From: Agrostemma githago
Taxonomy: Eukaryota > Streptophyta > Magnoliopsida > Caryophyllales > Caryophyllaceae
Length of the DNA: 64,000 nucleotides
Reading direction: 5' to 3'
NCBI GenBank assembly: GCA_958450325.1
Contig: OY288261.1
Span: forward strand, 13,877,277 to 13,941,276
The notes below the pieces were generated by a model. It had not been told where the DNA came from and made no database searches. It was given only the letters and a program-made list of their open reading frames with translations. Below are positions 21,956 through 34,005 of this stretch, piece after piece; within the stretch, counting starts at the first letter, position 1, and each line of letters begins with the position of its first letter. The position numbers and the translations under genes were made by a program.

Positions 21956-22206
21956 GCCCGCAAGGGTGGAGCCTAGTGGTTAAAACATGTGGCCACAACC
22001 CCATGGGTCTCAGGTTCCAGCCCCTGCAAGAGCGTTCTTGTGGGAGTTGTATGGCCTGAGGCTATGTCATCTAGGCTTCGAGCCTGTCGTCCAAAGGGCG
22101 GCTTACATGGTGTGCGTGGTTTGCAGGCTACTGCGTACACCCGGGGGTTTACCCAGAGCGCACCAAAGGTAGCGGCTGCGGGTTCCCACGTCACCAAAAA
22201 AAAAAA
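21956..22206 (+). mobile_element. tRNA-derived SINE
   Basis: A 15-bp perfect target duplication AAAGTTTACAATGTA (21941-21955 and 22207-22221) surrounds about 250 bp that end in an A tract. The head has box A-like TGGAGCCTAGTGG (21967-21979) and box B-like GGTTCCAGCCC (22013-22023) about 34 bases apart, as in Pol III promoters. The 3' half contains CACCCGGGGGTTTACCC, reminiscent of the Au SINE family; that assignment is from memory. Confidence 0.88.
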
Positions 22207-22735
22207 AAAGTTTACAATGTAAAAATTATGTGAGCATGATGATCTCTGTAGACACCCACATTTTGACCGCCAGGTGTCTATAGCAATTTCCAAAAAACAC
22301 CCGATGATGATCGGACGCAAACGTGTTTCTATGTGCTCGGATATGGGCTCGAAACCATTAGTTGCTGGCTTGGGCTTTCTACGGAGTATAAATCTCACAA
22401 AAATGACCTCAAATTCAGGTCCAGCGGGTCGTTTCCAATCAAATAAGACTAATTTGGGTCAAAACCGACACCGGAAATAAAACCGTCTTTTAACGACCGG
22501 GTCAAAACCCGGTCAAAGCCATTTCCGAGAACAGACCCGCGGTCCTCTTTCAGGTGGGCCACTCGATCAAGTTCATCAGGGCACTTGATTGAGTAACCCT
22601 AGACAAGGAGGGGGAACAATTACCTATATATACACCCTCTTTCATGCAATTAAAACCCTAACTACACACATCCTTTTACATCTCTAGACACATCTTGACA
22701 ACCCTAATCAATCCTATAATCCTACACATTCAAAC

Positions 22736-23451
22736 TAGACCTGCTCAAATGCGGGCTCGGGCCGGACACAGGCCGGGTTAAAAGATAAAAAGTTGCCCTT
22801 TAACATCAAAGCGGGCGGGTCGGGCCTAACTAACGGGCCTAGATTACTTGCCCTTACCCGTCCTTTTATGCAAAATTGGGCGGCCCGCGGGCTATCGGGC
22901 CAATTATTGAGTGAATGAAAAAACTATCAAACAAATAAAGATAGGCGGTAATTACGTAAATATTTAAAAAAATTACAACATAGTTGAATTGTTTGTTACA
23001 TATCAAAATACAAGAAAAAAAAAATTTGATAAATGAACAAAAATTGGTGATAAGATCAGACTATTAATAGATTATTATGAGAATTTGAGAATAGCGAGAG
23101 TTGCCTAATTTTTCTTGAGAATTCAAAGGTATTTTCGCTATATCATACTATTATCAAGTGTATGTATCTTGATTAGAGCATAGATTAATTATTTTATTTT
23201 GTATTATAATGAATATACATTTTTCATTTCCCATATAATTATAAGTTGTAGAATGTATATAATATTTTAGCGGGCCGGGCGGGTTGGCCCATTTCAAAAT
23301 ATTAGTGTCCATGCCCGGCCCGTTTGTTGTATCGGGCCGGGCTTGTCCGGCCCATTTAACAATTCGGGCCGAGATTCCCTGTCCAAGCCCGCTAAAATTT
23401 CGGGCCGGACAGGTCGGACTATTCGGACGGTACGGCCCATGATCAGCTCTA
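22736..23451. mobile_element. hAT-type non-autonomous transposon
   Basis: 716 bp inserted in the Tat LTR, flanked by the 8-bp duplication ATTCAAAC (22728-22735, 23452-23459). Ends are TAGACCTGCTCA and, mirrored, TAGAGCTGATCA. Rich in GGGCCGG / CCCGGCC near both ends. An 8-bp duplication with TAG-type ends fits hAT. No transposase. Confidence 0.88.
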
Positions 23452-23748
23452 ATTCAAACACCTTTCAATCATCTCTACAACCTAAAAACCCTAGCAAACC
23501 TACAAACCCTAACCACCATAACTTAACTTACATCAACCTCGATTCTCCCATGCTAAAGCCACAACTAACGAGATCTATCCGAGACTATGAAACATGTAGG
23601 TTGAGGTGCAAAATCTCGTTCTTCTCTCTTCTCCTCTCTCTCGCGCCATCTTCTTCTTCTCGTTTTTTTTATCTTTCTTTTCGCATCTAATATCAATAAT
23701 ATTATTAGTATAAAACATTAAATTACTCGTCGATTCGTGTCGAGCGTG

Positions 23749-25522
23749 TGTAACACCCCTTATTTTATAAATTTAAAATTAAATTAAAATTATGTTCGTA
23801 TTTTTATTTTTATGATTTAACTCGTAATTCTTAATATTATTATGAAACGAATTTATTGTTTAATCGTTTCAAACTCCTAAAATGCTATTTCACTCGGAAA
23901 CTCTTCTTCTATTTAAAACATATTTTTATTTCTATTTCGATTTATTTTGTACATTTAATTTAATTCTTATCGAAAATTGATTTCGACGATTTAAATCCTA
24001 AATTCTTTTTATTTTTTTATATTTAAACTCGAATTTCTATTTTCGGCTTGAAGTTCATTTATTCGGAATTTCGTCAAAACATCTATTTCCTTTCCTCGAG
24101 AAATCAATTTAATTCATTTTATCGAAAATGTATTATTTATCGGGAATTACTATATCTTCGTCTAATTATTTATTTCTATCAGCTTCGTTTTCGTCTCAAG
24201 TACTTTATTTACTCATTTTATTTGACGGTCCGATTATTTATTAATTTTATTAACTCGTTTTAACCCGATTCGTGGGTCAGTTAGCTTATCGGTACGGAAT
24301 TCATTTATTTCGTATTTCCGAACCGATTCATTTAATTAATCCGTATAAATCGTATACTTGGTGTCTCGGAATCCGTACACTTTTTATTTTGAATTGATTT
24401 CAGTCCCATCTTTTATTAAGTACGTTTCCCATTCCACCTTATTACATTCACTCCCCCCCTAATCCTTTGTTTTCCACATTCACGTAACCCTTTTGCCTGC
24501 TTTGACTCCACCGTTTCATTCCCCATCATTCATCCTCTTTTCCCACCGTTCCACCTTTCTACTTCCTTTTCATCCTCTTCACCTTCAATCTCCTAATCTA
24601 TTTGTCTTGCCCATCTGCTACGTTTGCCTCTCGGCTCTCTGTTTTTCCTCTGTCCTTTTTGCTGCTGCTGCCTCGTCTTGTTGCTCCGCTATTCACCTCC
24701 TCCTTCTTCTCTTCTTCTTCTCCCACTGTTATCATCCGTTTCTGCTGCTATTACGTTGTCCCCCTCCTCTGCTGCTGCTCGACCCACTGCTTTTAACGTG
24801 AGTTTTCCTCTTCTTTTCTCTCCATCTTCTCCTGAGATATTGTCTCGGCTACTGTCTTCACTCTATATTGCCGCTGCTGCTGCTATCTTAATCGAGTTCT
24901 TGTCTCGCTCATTTCTTTTGTCGTATTTCTGTGATGCTGCAACGGGTGCTGTTTGTCTTATTCTTTTTGCCGTTGTTGTCCTGTTCATTTTCTTCTTTCC
25001 CGTTCTTCTTCTTCTCTTCCCTTCATCTTCATTTGTTGTTCATTTTTTTTCCTTCTCTTCTGTTTGTGTTATGCTTCTGTTACTTATTTTTCGTCCCTTC
25101 TTTTGCTTTCTCTCCTCCTGTTTTCGTCGTTTCGTTTGTGTGTGTCGGCACGTTTCTGTATCGTTCCTGATGCACGATGTTATGATTGACGTTGTTGCCG
25201 TTTTGGTCGTTCTTATTGATGCACTTGCGGTTTGGTTTCGATTAGTTCTTAACTCTTTTATGCATTTTGCCTTCTTACTCTCATCCTTGTTTGCTGCTAC
25301 TGCTGCGTTGTGGTCCTTCTACTGTCATCTTTGGTTGCTTCTTTCCTCTTCGTTCCTCTATTCCGTCTTTCATCTTGCTCTTGTTTGGGATTGTTGCCGC
25401 TGTTTTGTCTGTTCCGCTTTTGCATGCCTGTTACTGTCATCTCCTTGTTTTGCTCTTATTGTCGTCGTCTTGTGTGTGGTTGTTGTGCTTCATATTTTTG
25501 GTATTTCAGTCCGTAATCTAAT

Positions 25523-25554
<32 letters not shown>

Positions 25555-27625
25555 TTATTATTATTATTATTACTACTGTCCTGCTGCATCTGTTGTCTGT
25601 TTGCTGCTGTTGTCGACTTTCGTGAGGCCGTTCGTCGTTTGCTGTATTAAGGTGTCGAGCCGGTGTTCTTCGTCTTCCAATTTTCCTCTTCTATTCTCTC
25701 AATGATTCTCCGTTCTTCTCCAATTTTCTTGGATTTCGTGAGACTCCTCTTCGAAGACAAGTTTGTGATCGACGTGGGTATCAACTCAAGGTAACTTTAG
25801 GACGTTACTCGATTTTATATCGTATGTTTGAGTAGTAGTATGTAGTAAATATTTTAACTTCAGTTTTCTAATTTTAGCTATATATTATTGCTAATTATAT
25901 TAATTTTAAATCGTATTTATAAATATTTTACAAGTTTTCGACATTGTTTTACAAATCGTTAGTAATTTAATTATTTACGATCGTTATAACATTTTGTTGG
26001 TTATCGTGACACTAGTTACTAAATAATAACGATTTCATATTTTCTTCGTATTTCGTTAATTTATAATTTTAACTCAAGATCGTATTTTTATACTATAATT
26101 GAGATTTGTATACTCGTTCAGTAAATTAATTTCGTTTTACGATTTATACAAATAAATGAGAAAATAGTCGATTTTGTTTAAATATATTTTTAGTCGAGAC
26201 TATTTTCACTAATAATTTCTTATTCATTTCCGATTGACTATTTTGATTAAAATTCGTATTATTTATAAAGCTATTTGTTAAAAATGATTTGAAGACTTTG
26301 TAAATCCCATTTCGTTTATAAACTCGTTGACTCAAATAATTTTGAGATCGTTTTTATTAAAACATCTCTTTTCTAAAATTTATAATTTTAACTCGATTTC
26401 TTAATTACTTATAAAATACTATATATTGACTTATTATATTTTATTTATATTTTGAGTAACGAATTTAGAAATATATTAAAGTTACGATAACGACGATAAT
26501 AATAAAATGTTAATTTCGTTAGAAATGTTATTTTTAATACATTTCACATATTTTAATAACTTACGTATTTTCTATAACGAAATTTCTATTTTAAGTAAGT
26601 TTCTAAAATTAAGTTTCTATTTGTAGAAAGTTTCCCTTTTAATATAAAATGTTTATTCCTTTTATCTTCATGTTATAATAATGATTATTTATTCTCAATA
26701 TCGATAATGACTTTGTTTTGGAGTTATGGAATAAGGACAAGTGTGAGGTTTAGAGTAATATATTCTGGGGTTTACATTTTTGCCATCAACTATAAGGCTG
26801 GTGTGTCTTTATGGGGCACATTGGTTGTTGAACCGAGCATATATGGTGTTCGGGAGTGTGTGTACATTTTGACCTTAAACTCGTGTCTCGCAGTGTAAGA
26901 CGCCGTCGGGTTGAACTGAGTATTTATGGTGCTCGGGAGGGGTGTGCATATTATCTTAAACTGGAGCCACGCATTTATAAGTCGCCGTCCTATTATGGTT
27001 GAGTAGCCTAGTTAGAGATTGAGGTTTGATTTGTTTGAACTGAGTTCTCGAAGCTAGTTTTAGTATTCTCCTAGTGAAAGTCTAGCCGTCTACACTAATT
27101 CTATCCATAACGCCATTTTGAATATTTTTATTATTATCGATACAGTTTGGTTTGCAGGTTGGCAAATATTTGAAGTTTTCTTCTGAAAACTTGTTCGGTT
27201 TTTATGGTTCCAATATTTTAAGTTTTACTGAAAGCTTATTTTTATTATATCATTTAATGTTTTCCCATTTTAATTATTTTGATATAATAATATTATTATT
27301 TTCCATATGATATAATTTGGCTGGGAGAACGTACGAGTTACTCCCCACTGACGTGGTTGTTATGTTTATAACATGATCACAGGTATTTGCTGCTGGGTTT
27401 TGGGTATGAGCTAGCGAGTAGCGTGGATCCTACTCTTTCTTCATTCGTGATTATGGATTTTTGTATAAACTCGTTTGGATATTTTTCTTTCAGCCCTTTT
27501 GTAAAAAGAGGTCTTTGTATTGACTTACCATTTCTTTTAATAAGATATAGTTTGTCAGTGTGTTTTAATCTCAACTCTACAGTGTTTCCGCCACTGTATT
27601 GCGTTAGAATTTCTAGGGAGTTACA
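23749..27625 (+). mobile_element. Solo LTR (3.88 kb) of a long-LTR gypsy family, copy 1
   Basis: TGTAACACCCC... to ...GGGAGTTACA with 5-bp duplication GCGTG (23744-23748, 27626-27630). No interior, primer site or second LTR, so it is a solo LTR left by recombination. The TGTAACACCCC start and the large size suggest the Tekay/Del branch of gypsy, from memory. About 24400-25640 is strongly pyrimidine-rich with CTG/CTT repeats; the 333-residue frame there is low complexity and not a gene. Confidence 0.8.
25525..25575. repeat. (CTT)n-(ATT)n microsatellite in solo LTR 1
   Basis: About nine CTT units pass into about six ATT units. The equivalent position in the inverted copy has a longer GAA run (42029-42090). 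Confidence 0.9.
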
Positions 27626-28941
27626 GCGTGAGTGATGACGGGATAAAGAAATCCGAATATACGAGGGTAACGCACCCGATGTTGACAGTCGCTTATCCCG
27701 ACACCCCGATCGCTTGATTGTTGAGACGAGTTAACTTCAACAATAGTTTTCTTATTTTATCATTCATCGCATTCATCAATTTTTTAAAACTATTTCAAAT
27801 AAAGCATCTTTTTTTAGAGTCGACACCCGTTGACGCGGATGCGACATCACGCAACCCGCAAGTATTTATTACGATGCCGAGGGAATCAAGTCTAGTCCTT
27901 TTTTCAAGCGAATATAAAACATCAAGCAATTAGATTCGATACCAACTCAATAGTTGGATGTCGAATCTAAACGATTTAGTCAACTAATTTAACTAATACG
28001 ATTTTCATGGATGCTAAAATAGTTGTCACCTAATTCGATAGAATTAATACGACACTATAAACGCGGAGATAATCTATATCGTCTTAGTTTAATTTAAACG
28101 ACTTATAGCATCTTATTCAAATTTCGCTCCAAATATTCGATGTCGATTCAATAATCGAATATCGGATATGACGAGTATCAAAAATCCGAATCGAGCATAA
28201 ATTATAGAATATTTATGCCCGATTTGACAGAATTAGCAAAATTATCGACTTTCCAAAATCATGCATCATATTGTTTACATTATTCTAGTATCATTCTATA
28301 TTTCTTGTAAACCGTTATTATCGTTATTACCGTTACTAACAAGTTTACTTTTTTGTCGATTTATTTTCGTTGTTTATTTTGTTGTACTAAAATAAATCTC
28401 GCATGCTAAATATAACTTTGACGTTAGTATAAGATGCATTAAATCGACATAGCAACCCATTCAATTTTTCGCATGTTTAGGTAAAACAATGTTTGCATAT
28501 CATTCATCGTATTACTAACGCGCGTATTTCAAAATCAAACGATATCTTAGTAGAGGCCGCTAATGTGCGGGCGGGGTTGGATGTTCTTTGTGAACTTCCC
28601 AACACATACCCTCACCCCTAACTCAGAACCTCGGTTTCCGGATGTCCGAAACCGTTGGCGCACGACAGTCATTCAATACACGATATCCGATAACGTCGGT
28701 ATCGGTATCAAATGCAAAGGGACGAACCCAATAAACTCTGACATCCGAATGGGCCATACTTTGAGCATGGCCCACTAAGATATAGAGTGGGTTTCGAACG
28801 GGCCCGAACTCCCATAAAGTTCGGTGGCGACTTCAACTTCGATTTAAATTTCAATTCGATCCATTCTCATATAGAGATTCATCCGCCTCCCCAAACCCGC
28901 GCGTGGCCGCGTCGGGGTGGACCTATGTCATGTCCACAATT

Positions 28942-28959
28942 TGGCGACTCCGTTGGGGA
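28942..28959 (+). other. Primer-binding site of Tat copy A
   Basis: TGGCGACTCCGTTGGGGA, three bases after the LTR. Copy C has the same site with one change. It is probably complementary to a tRNA-Arg as reported for Ogre elements, which I could not check here. Confidence 0.75.
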
Positions 28960-30750
28960 TTAACTGATGCGTGACTTACCATCGGCATCCTTAGGGTGAG
29001 ACTCGAATAGAAATCGTTTGACTAGTACAATACGCGTTTTAGTTTTACGGTTCATGGATAACCCTATATTTTCCCGGGCCGGTACTGGTGACCGACGTCC
29101 CACAATACCGTGATATACTCCAACATGGATATGTCAAAGGTGTCCATAGTCGATTCGTATGGGTTTCGCGGCATGTTCTAAGCTCAACTCGACTTAGGAA
29201 GTCCGTCCCGATTCTCGGATAGGGTATGTACACTGGTATAGACCCTTTATAGACCGACCGAGACTTAGTATAGAGCATACATGGCGTTGTTATAATGCTT
29301 GCCTGACTACTTGTTGCTTGGTTTCCGTGTCGCTTTCAAAAACCGTCATTCCAAAAATGCATCTTTTAAAAAATATTCAATTTTCAAAAAAATCGGAAAG
29401 CTGCCAAAATTTAGGATTTATGATTTTACTCAAAATAGCCTATTTTCTAGGCGGCATGCTGTCCATTTCAATATTCAAATTCTCGATCACTATTCGATTT
29501 TTCGATTTTTCAAAATTCTATTTCAACTTTCAAATCTTCGAGATGCCATTTTCAAGTTTCAAATCTTCGAGATGCCGTTTTCGATTTTTAAATCTTCGGG
29601 ATCTCATCTTCAATTTCAAATTGTCGGAAATTCTTTTTTTCGATATTCAAATTTTCAAAGTTTCAAATATTCAACTTTTCAAAAACCCGGTCCTATTGGC
29701 CCACTACCAATTTCAGGACCATCTTCTCAATTTTCAAAGTTCAATCATTTTTCAAAACCCGGGAAGTATACCGAATTTAGGACTTATGATTTTACTCAAA
29801 ATAGCCTATTTCTAGCCGGTATACTGCCCATTTCAAAACTCAAAAAAATATTTTCGAAACTTCAAAATCGCGGCCCGATGGCACTTTTCCGATTTCTGAA
29901 AATCGGGCCATCCACCGTTTTCTCGGGGTTTTCTCCAAACCTCCTTTTCGAAAACTTTCCTCTTCTTAGGACTTCCCGTATTTAGCAGTGTCGGGTCTTG
30001 TCATAAGTCGTCAAAGGTCTTTAGCGACGAAACTCCGTCGATCTTACATCACGGGTTTCCTCCCTATCCCAGTCCGCCTTATTTGACTAAGGCATGGCCC
30101 ACCTACGTAGGACATATCCCTACCAAGGAAAGCCCGTTTACACACTCGAGTCCAACCTAGAAAGTCTCATGCGACCTTTCCCTCTAGCAGGACGGTCCCC
30201 ACGACCTTTCCTAAGGGAGTTTCGCCCGTCTTTCAATCCGTTAGTCGAGTCGTCCTAATTCAAAAGTCCTTTTACTTAAGGGTCTACCCTAATCACAAGG
30301 TCTATCCTTATTCGAGTCGAGTCGAGGGTTTCTAGCGTCGGAACTCTGCCGATCTTACATCGCAAGTTTCTCCCCTTACCCCGTCTGCAATTTCTCGAGG
30401 CTGAGTCAACCTTTTACAAGGCATAGCCCTATAACAAAAGGTTCGTGATCCTTACGTCTAAGGGTCACTCGTCCCACACTCGAGTCACCTAGGGTTAGGA
30501 CACCACGGTTGGTCAGAGCACGTGGCACGGTCAAACACGTTCGCCCCATTTTCGGATTCACCCTTCTGCAGCTTAAGTCTAATTCGCGGTCGTTACTTGG
30601 TCTAGGTCAACGTCTGGGTTTCTCGATCCGAGAATTTTAGTCATTTCTGTCACCCCGGGCCATGTCTAGTTTGACTCATTCTCTTGCATTTGCGCAAAAT
30701 CGAGCTTAGACGAGTTCTAACACCTGTCGTCTCTTCCGATCAGGGACCCT
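28960..30750 (+). other. Long untranslated leader of Tat copy A
   Basis: No coding capacity. The phrase GATTTTACTCAAAATAGCC occurs twice (about 29418 and 29788) but only once in copy C (about 50649). A second duplicated block around CGATCTTACATC appears near 30041 and 30350. The region 29330-29990 is dominated by TTTCAAA-type repeats. Confidence 0.6.
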
Positions 30751-31429
30751 ATGAATGAGGCGTTACCAAACCACAACAAATCCCGCGCCGTCGAGAAAGG
30801 GGATATCCAAGGGAGTATGCTTATGTTGTCTTGCTCCATTAACAATATCTTCTCAAAAATCAATACCGCCCTAGATAACCTAAATCCCAGGGTGACCACC
30901 ATCGAAGAAGACCTTGTAAGAACTCGATCCCGTCTAACACAGCTAGTGCGGGTAAGGCAGCCAATCACCCAACCAAGCCATTTGAAAAGGTGAACACTCT
31001 TACGAAACTGTCCGATACCCCCAAGATGGTAAAACCGAGAGACGTAACCCTCAAGTCACCTCTCCGAAAGTCAAGAACCAGTTAAAGGTAAGGACATTTA
31101 CCCACTTGGAAATGTCCTACACCATCGCTTTCCAAAGGTTGGTTTCAAAAGGGCTAATACTACCCATAGGCCCAACAGACGACGTACATTTGGAAAAACA
31201 CTCCAAAGCAAGGAACGTTGAGCATTACTGCAAATTCCACAGAGGAAGGGGGCACGATACAGAACAGTGCTGGAAACTGAAACACCTCATTCAAGACTTC
31301 CTCGATGCCGGGAGGACTCCCGTTTTGGAAACGTTATCACTCGCAAAGCCCCTCATGGACTATACAGGGCCCGATGACCAAAACATCCAATCTACCTCCC
31401 ATGCATCCAAGAGTCTAGATTTGATTTAA
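30751..31429 (+). pseudogene. Gag remnant of Tat copy A: N-terminal coiled coil plus zinc knuckle, core missing
   Basis: 30751-30993 encodes 80 residues with heptad-like INNIFSKINTALDNL...TIEEDLVRTRSRL, then a frameshift and stop. 31106-31429 resumes with MSYTIAFQRLVSKGLILPIG and the knuckle CKFHRGRGHDTEQC, spaced C-x2-H-x4-H-x4-C as in Tat gag proteins. Compared with copy C, the central capsid-like gag domain and everything from after the knuckle to the 3' region (protease, reverse transcriptase, RNase H, integrase) are absent. The element therefore cannot move itself. Confidence 0.8.
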
Positions 31430-33988
31430 GTCCAAGTCTGAGTCCGAGTCTAGGATATACTATTTATTTCAATTTCAAAGTCAGAGTCAGAGTCAATTGT
31501 ATTCTGTCCTCTTTTCAAAATTCAATGAAATCGGCTTTCAATATTCTTTCTCATATATACTTTCCTTATGTGTTTCCGAGAACATGATGAACACCATCGT
31601 ACACTGTGAGCACATGCACGTGAATATAAGCACATCTATGACTGCAGGAAATTAAGACCAATGTTTTCCTTTACCTGTTCCGTGTCTGACATAGAAAGCC
31701 ACAAAACTGCCCTTAGCAGGAGCGGTATCGAATCCTATGACAAATCTAGGTAGTCTCCTAGTTTGGGTTCAAGACGGGAGGCAAGCCCATTTCCCACAAT
31801 AAACACCTCTCCAATAAGATTGACCAATCCCCACCTCAGGTGTTAGTTTGACCAACAAAAAAAAAGTTGGACGAAAAAATCAAAAGTCTAAGAAAAAAAG
31901 AAAAAAACCGGACAAAAAAAACAAAAATCCAAGAGAAAAAAAAAACTGGACAAAAAAAAATCAAAAGTCCAAGAGAAAAAAAAAAGCGAATGGCCAAAAT
32001 AAAAGAGTTGGCCATGATCAAAAAGAATTCTCAGCATCCCCCGACCAGATACGGACCCATGACCGGAGCTAAGAGGTCAACCAAAAAAATTAAAAAAACC
32101 CATGACCGGGGTCAACGGTCGGCCCAAATGAAAGTCCTTTAACCGAGTACGGTCAGTTCAAAAATTATCAATATCCATACCATCCAATAGGGGAGAAACG
32201 ATCAAGTTGGTCAACTAACACCACATTTAGCCTTCCCACATTACAATCCTCAAGACTTTCCCGAGACCTAGGCTAGAAACAGCCCGGAATTTTGAAGATT
32301 CAAGCTCCATAGGATACCCCTAACCATTAGGGCCAGACATGGAAACCAGATCCCACATTATCAAAACCTATCCCGATCAAAGTTCGAGCCATTTTTTACT
32401 CGACTTCCCCCTTGCACAACAACTAAAACACCACACAACACGACATAACAAAATTCACAATCACCATACAAAGACCCGAGATCAAAACTCGTCAAAGACC
32501 CGAGATCAAAACTCGTCAAATCCCATCCCAATTCTTCTAATCCAAACCAGTTACCAGCCCCATACACGGGAACTCAACCTGCGGTGGGCATAGAACATGC
32601 CCAAATAGTTCACACCACCTCTGGGGGCTACCCTGGAGAACGCTCACAATCACAGGATCAACATCCTAACTATTCTAGCCCTTTGATCAAGACATCATTG
32701 GGAATGCACCTAGCCTACACCATCGCTATGGCTAGTTACACACAAAGTCCTATTAGACTAGGCACCATAATATATCTTTCAATCCACCGAACTACGGCAT
32801 GGTTTGATTTCACTACACGTGAATACGTAGGCAGCCTTTCAACAGAGGCACAACCACCCACATTGACACACGTTCAAAAAGCACCATTATTCCGGTCACG
32901 ACACTGTCATGTTCTCAGCAGCAAGCTTTGTCATCCTGGGGGCTTCTTTTAGACAGAAGACCGCCATCCACTCACAAAATCCAAAAGACTTTCAAAATCT
33001 AGCCTTCTTTCTGTAGTGTGTCCTAGTACTCGGCTCAGTTGAAGACGAGAATCCTTCAGGGACTCGAAACAACACCTACCTTGGGAATATACCCCGAAAC
33101 CAAAAAAAGATTCAAAAGAACACCGGTCTACGGCATTACTACTACTAAGTCTTGTCGTTACAGTCTCATTACCGTCTACTGCGACCCTCGTATATCATAT
33201 CTATTCCATTTCGATGTTCGACCATGTTGCCACTCGCCTAGGCTACGGAATAGCGCAACTTAAGAGTCTTGTTGGGTGGCCCACCCCCCTACCGAGTCAT
33301 GGTCCAACCCCTCGAGAGTCCATTCGTGTCTGTCAACTCGTCCGGTCACGTCCAGAGTCGAGTCTGTCGGTAGGCCTCTCTCTTCAAATTCTACTTTGAA
33401 ATTTACAAAACTTAGCCATTTGAGAAAATCCTTTTCGACAAGGTCAAATTTCAGTCTATTTAAACTGCAAATTTCTCTTCTACCCCTTTCAGTTTTGAAA
33501 ACCTATCTCCTAGCACGTGAGTTGCTTTCAGGATTTCGATTTCAAAAGGTAGAAAAAATCATTTTCCCCAGCGCAAGTCAGTCTATAGATGCTAATTGCA
33601 TTTCCTGTATGCTATCTTGTTGCCTGCTATATTTGCTATTTCTGCCTGTATATCTAACATTTCAGGTACCAACTTGGCTTCCCGAAGGAACATCAAGTTT
33701 TTTTTCATATTCCCCAGCGCCTACGCAAACTCGTATATCTCCCCAGCGGAAAGCCCAAGGCGGCATTTTTCACGGGATGGGCCCACATATAGGCGCACCC
33801 GGGACTTATACGACAAGTCTGATTCCCCACAGAGTTATCATCATCAGCTCAGGTATGATTTCTATCTCATGGATGGCGAGCCCTTCACGCAAGTCCAATG
33901 GACTATAAACGACCCGACCGGAAGTCTGCCAGGTCTTAATCCTCGATTGGCCTAGTAGCTGCTCTGACTTTCGCCTTGTCCAAGCCTC
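31430..33988 (+). other. 3' non-coding region of Tat copy A
   Basis: It contains A-rich low-complexity sequence (31850-31990, GACCAAAAAAA and AAGTCCAAG repeats), a repeated AGACCCGAGATCAAAACTCG (32474, 32496), and the post-pol conserved motif GAACTACGG.ATGGTTTGATT (32789-32850), also present in copies B and C. No gene. Confidence 0.65.
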
Positions 33989-34005
33989 AGTCAGAGTGGG
34001 GGCTC
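33962..34005 (+). promoter_or_regulatory. Hairpin and polypurine tract before the 3' LTR of Tat copy A
   Basis: CTCTGACT (33962-33969) and AGTCAGAG (33989-33996) form a perfect 8-bp stem with a 19-base loop. The polypurine tract GAGTGGGGGC overlaps its end and leads into the LTR. Copy B keeps the same arrangement. Confidence 0.7.

Larger units (their letters stand above)
22247..28938 (+). repeat. 5' LTR of Tat copy A, split by a hAT element and a solo LTR
   Basis: LTR pieces are 22247-22735, 23460-23748 and 27631-28938, collinear with 34006-36081. It has two YACTYGATYRAGT palindromes (22559-22594) and a TATA box (22624-22632). Confidence 0.9.

Noticed and set aside
21987..22222. Short frames across the SINE
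   Set aside because: The SINE is a Pol III-type non-coding element with a target duplication; the frames are incidental.
24624..25625. 333-residue open frame rich in Leu, Ser, Phe and Cys
   Set aside because: It lies in the pyrimidine-rich part of a solo LTR, is low complexity, and the inverted copy breaks it into different frames; a composition artefact.
29299..29985. 228-residue Phe/Ser/Lys-rich frame in the Tat leader
   Set aside because: Made of TTTCAAA repeats; not open in copy C at the same place.
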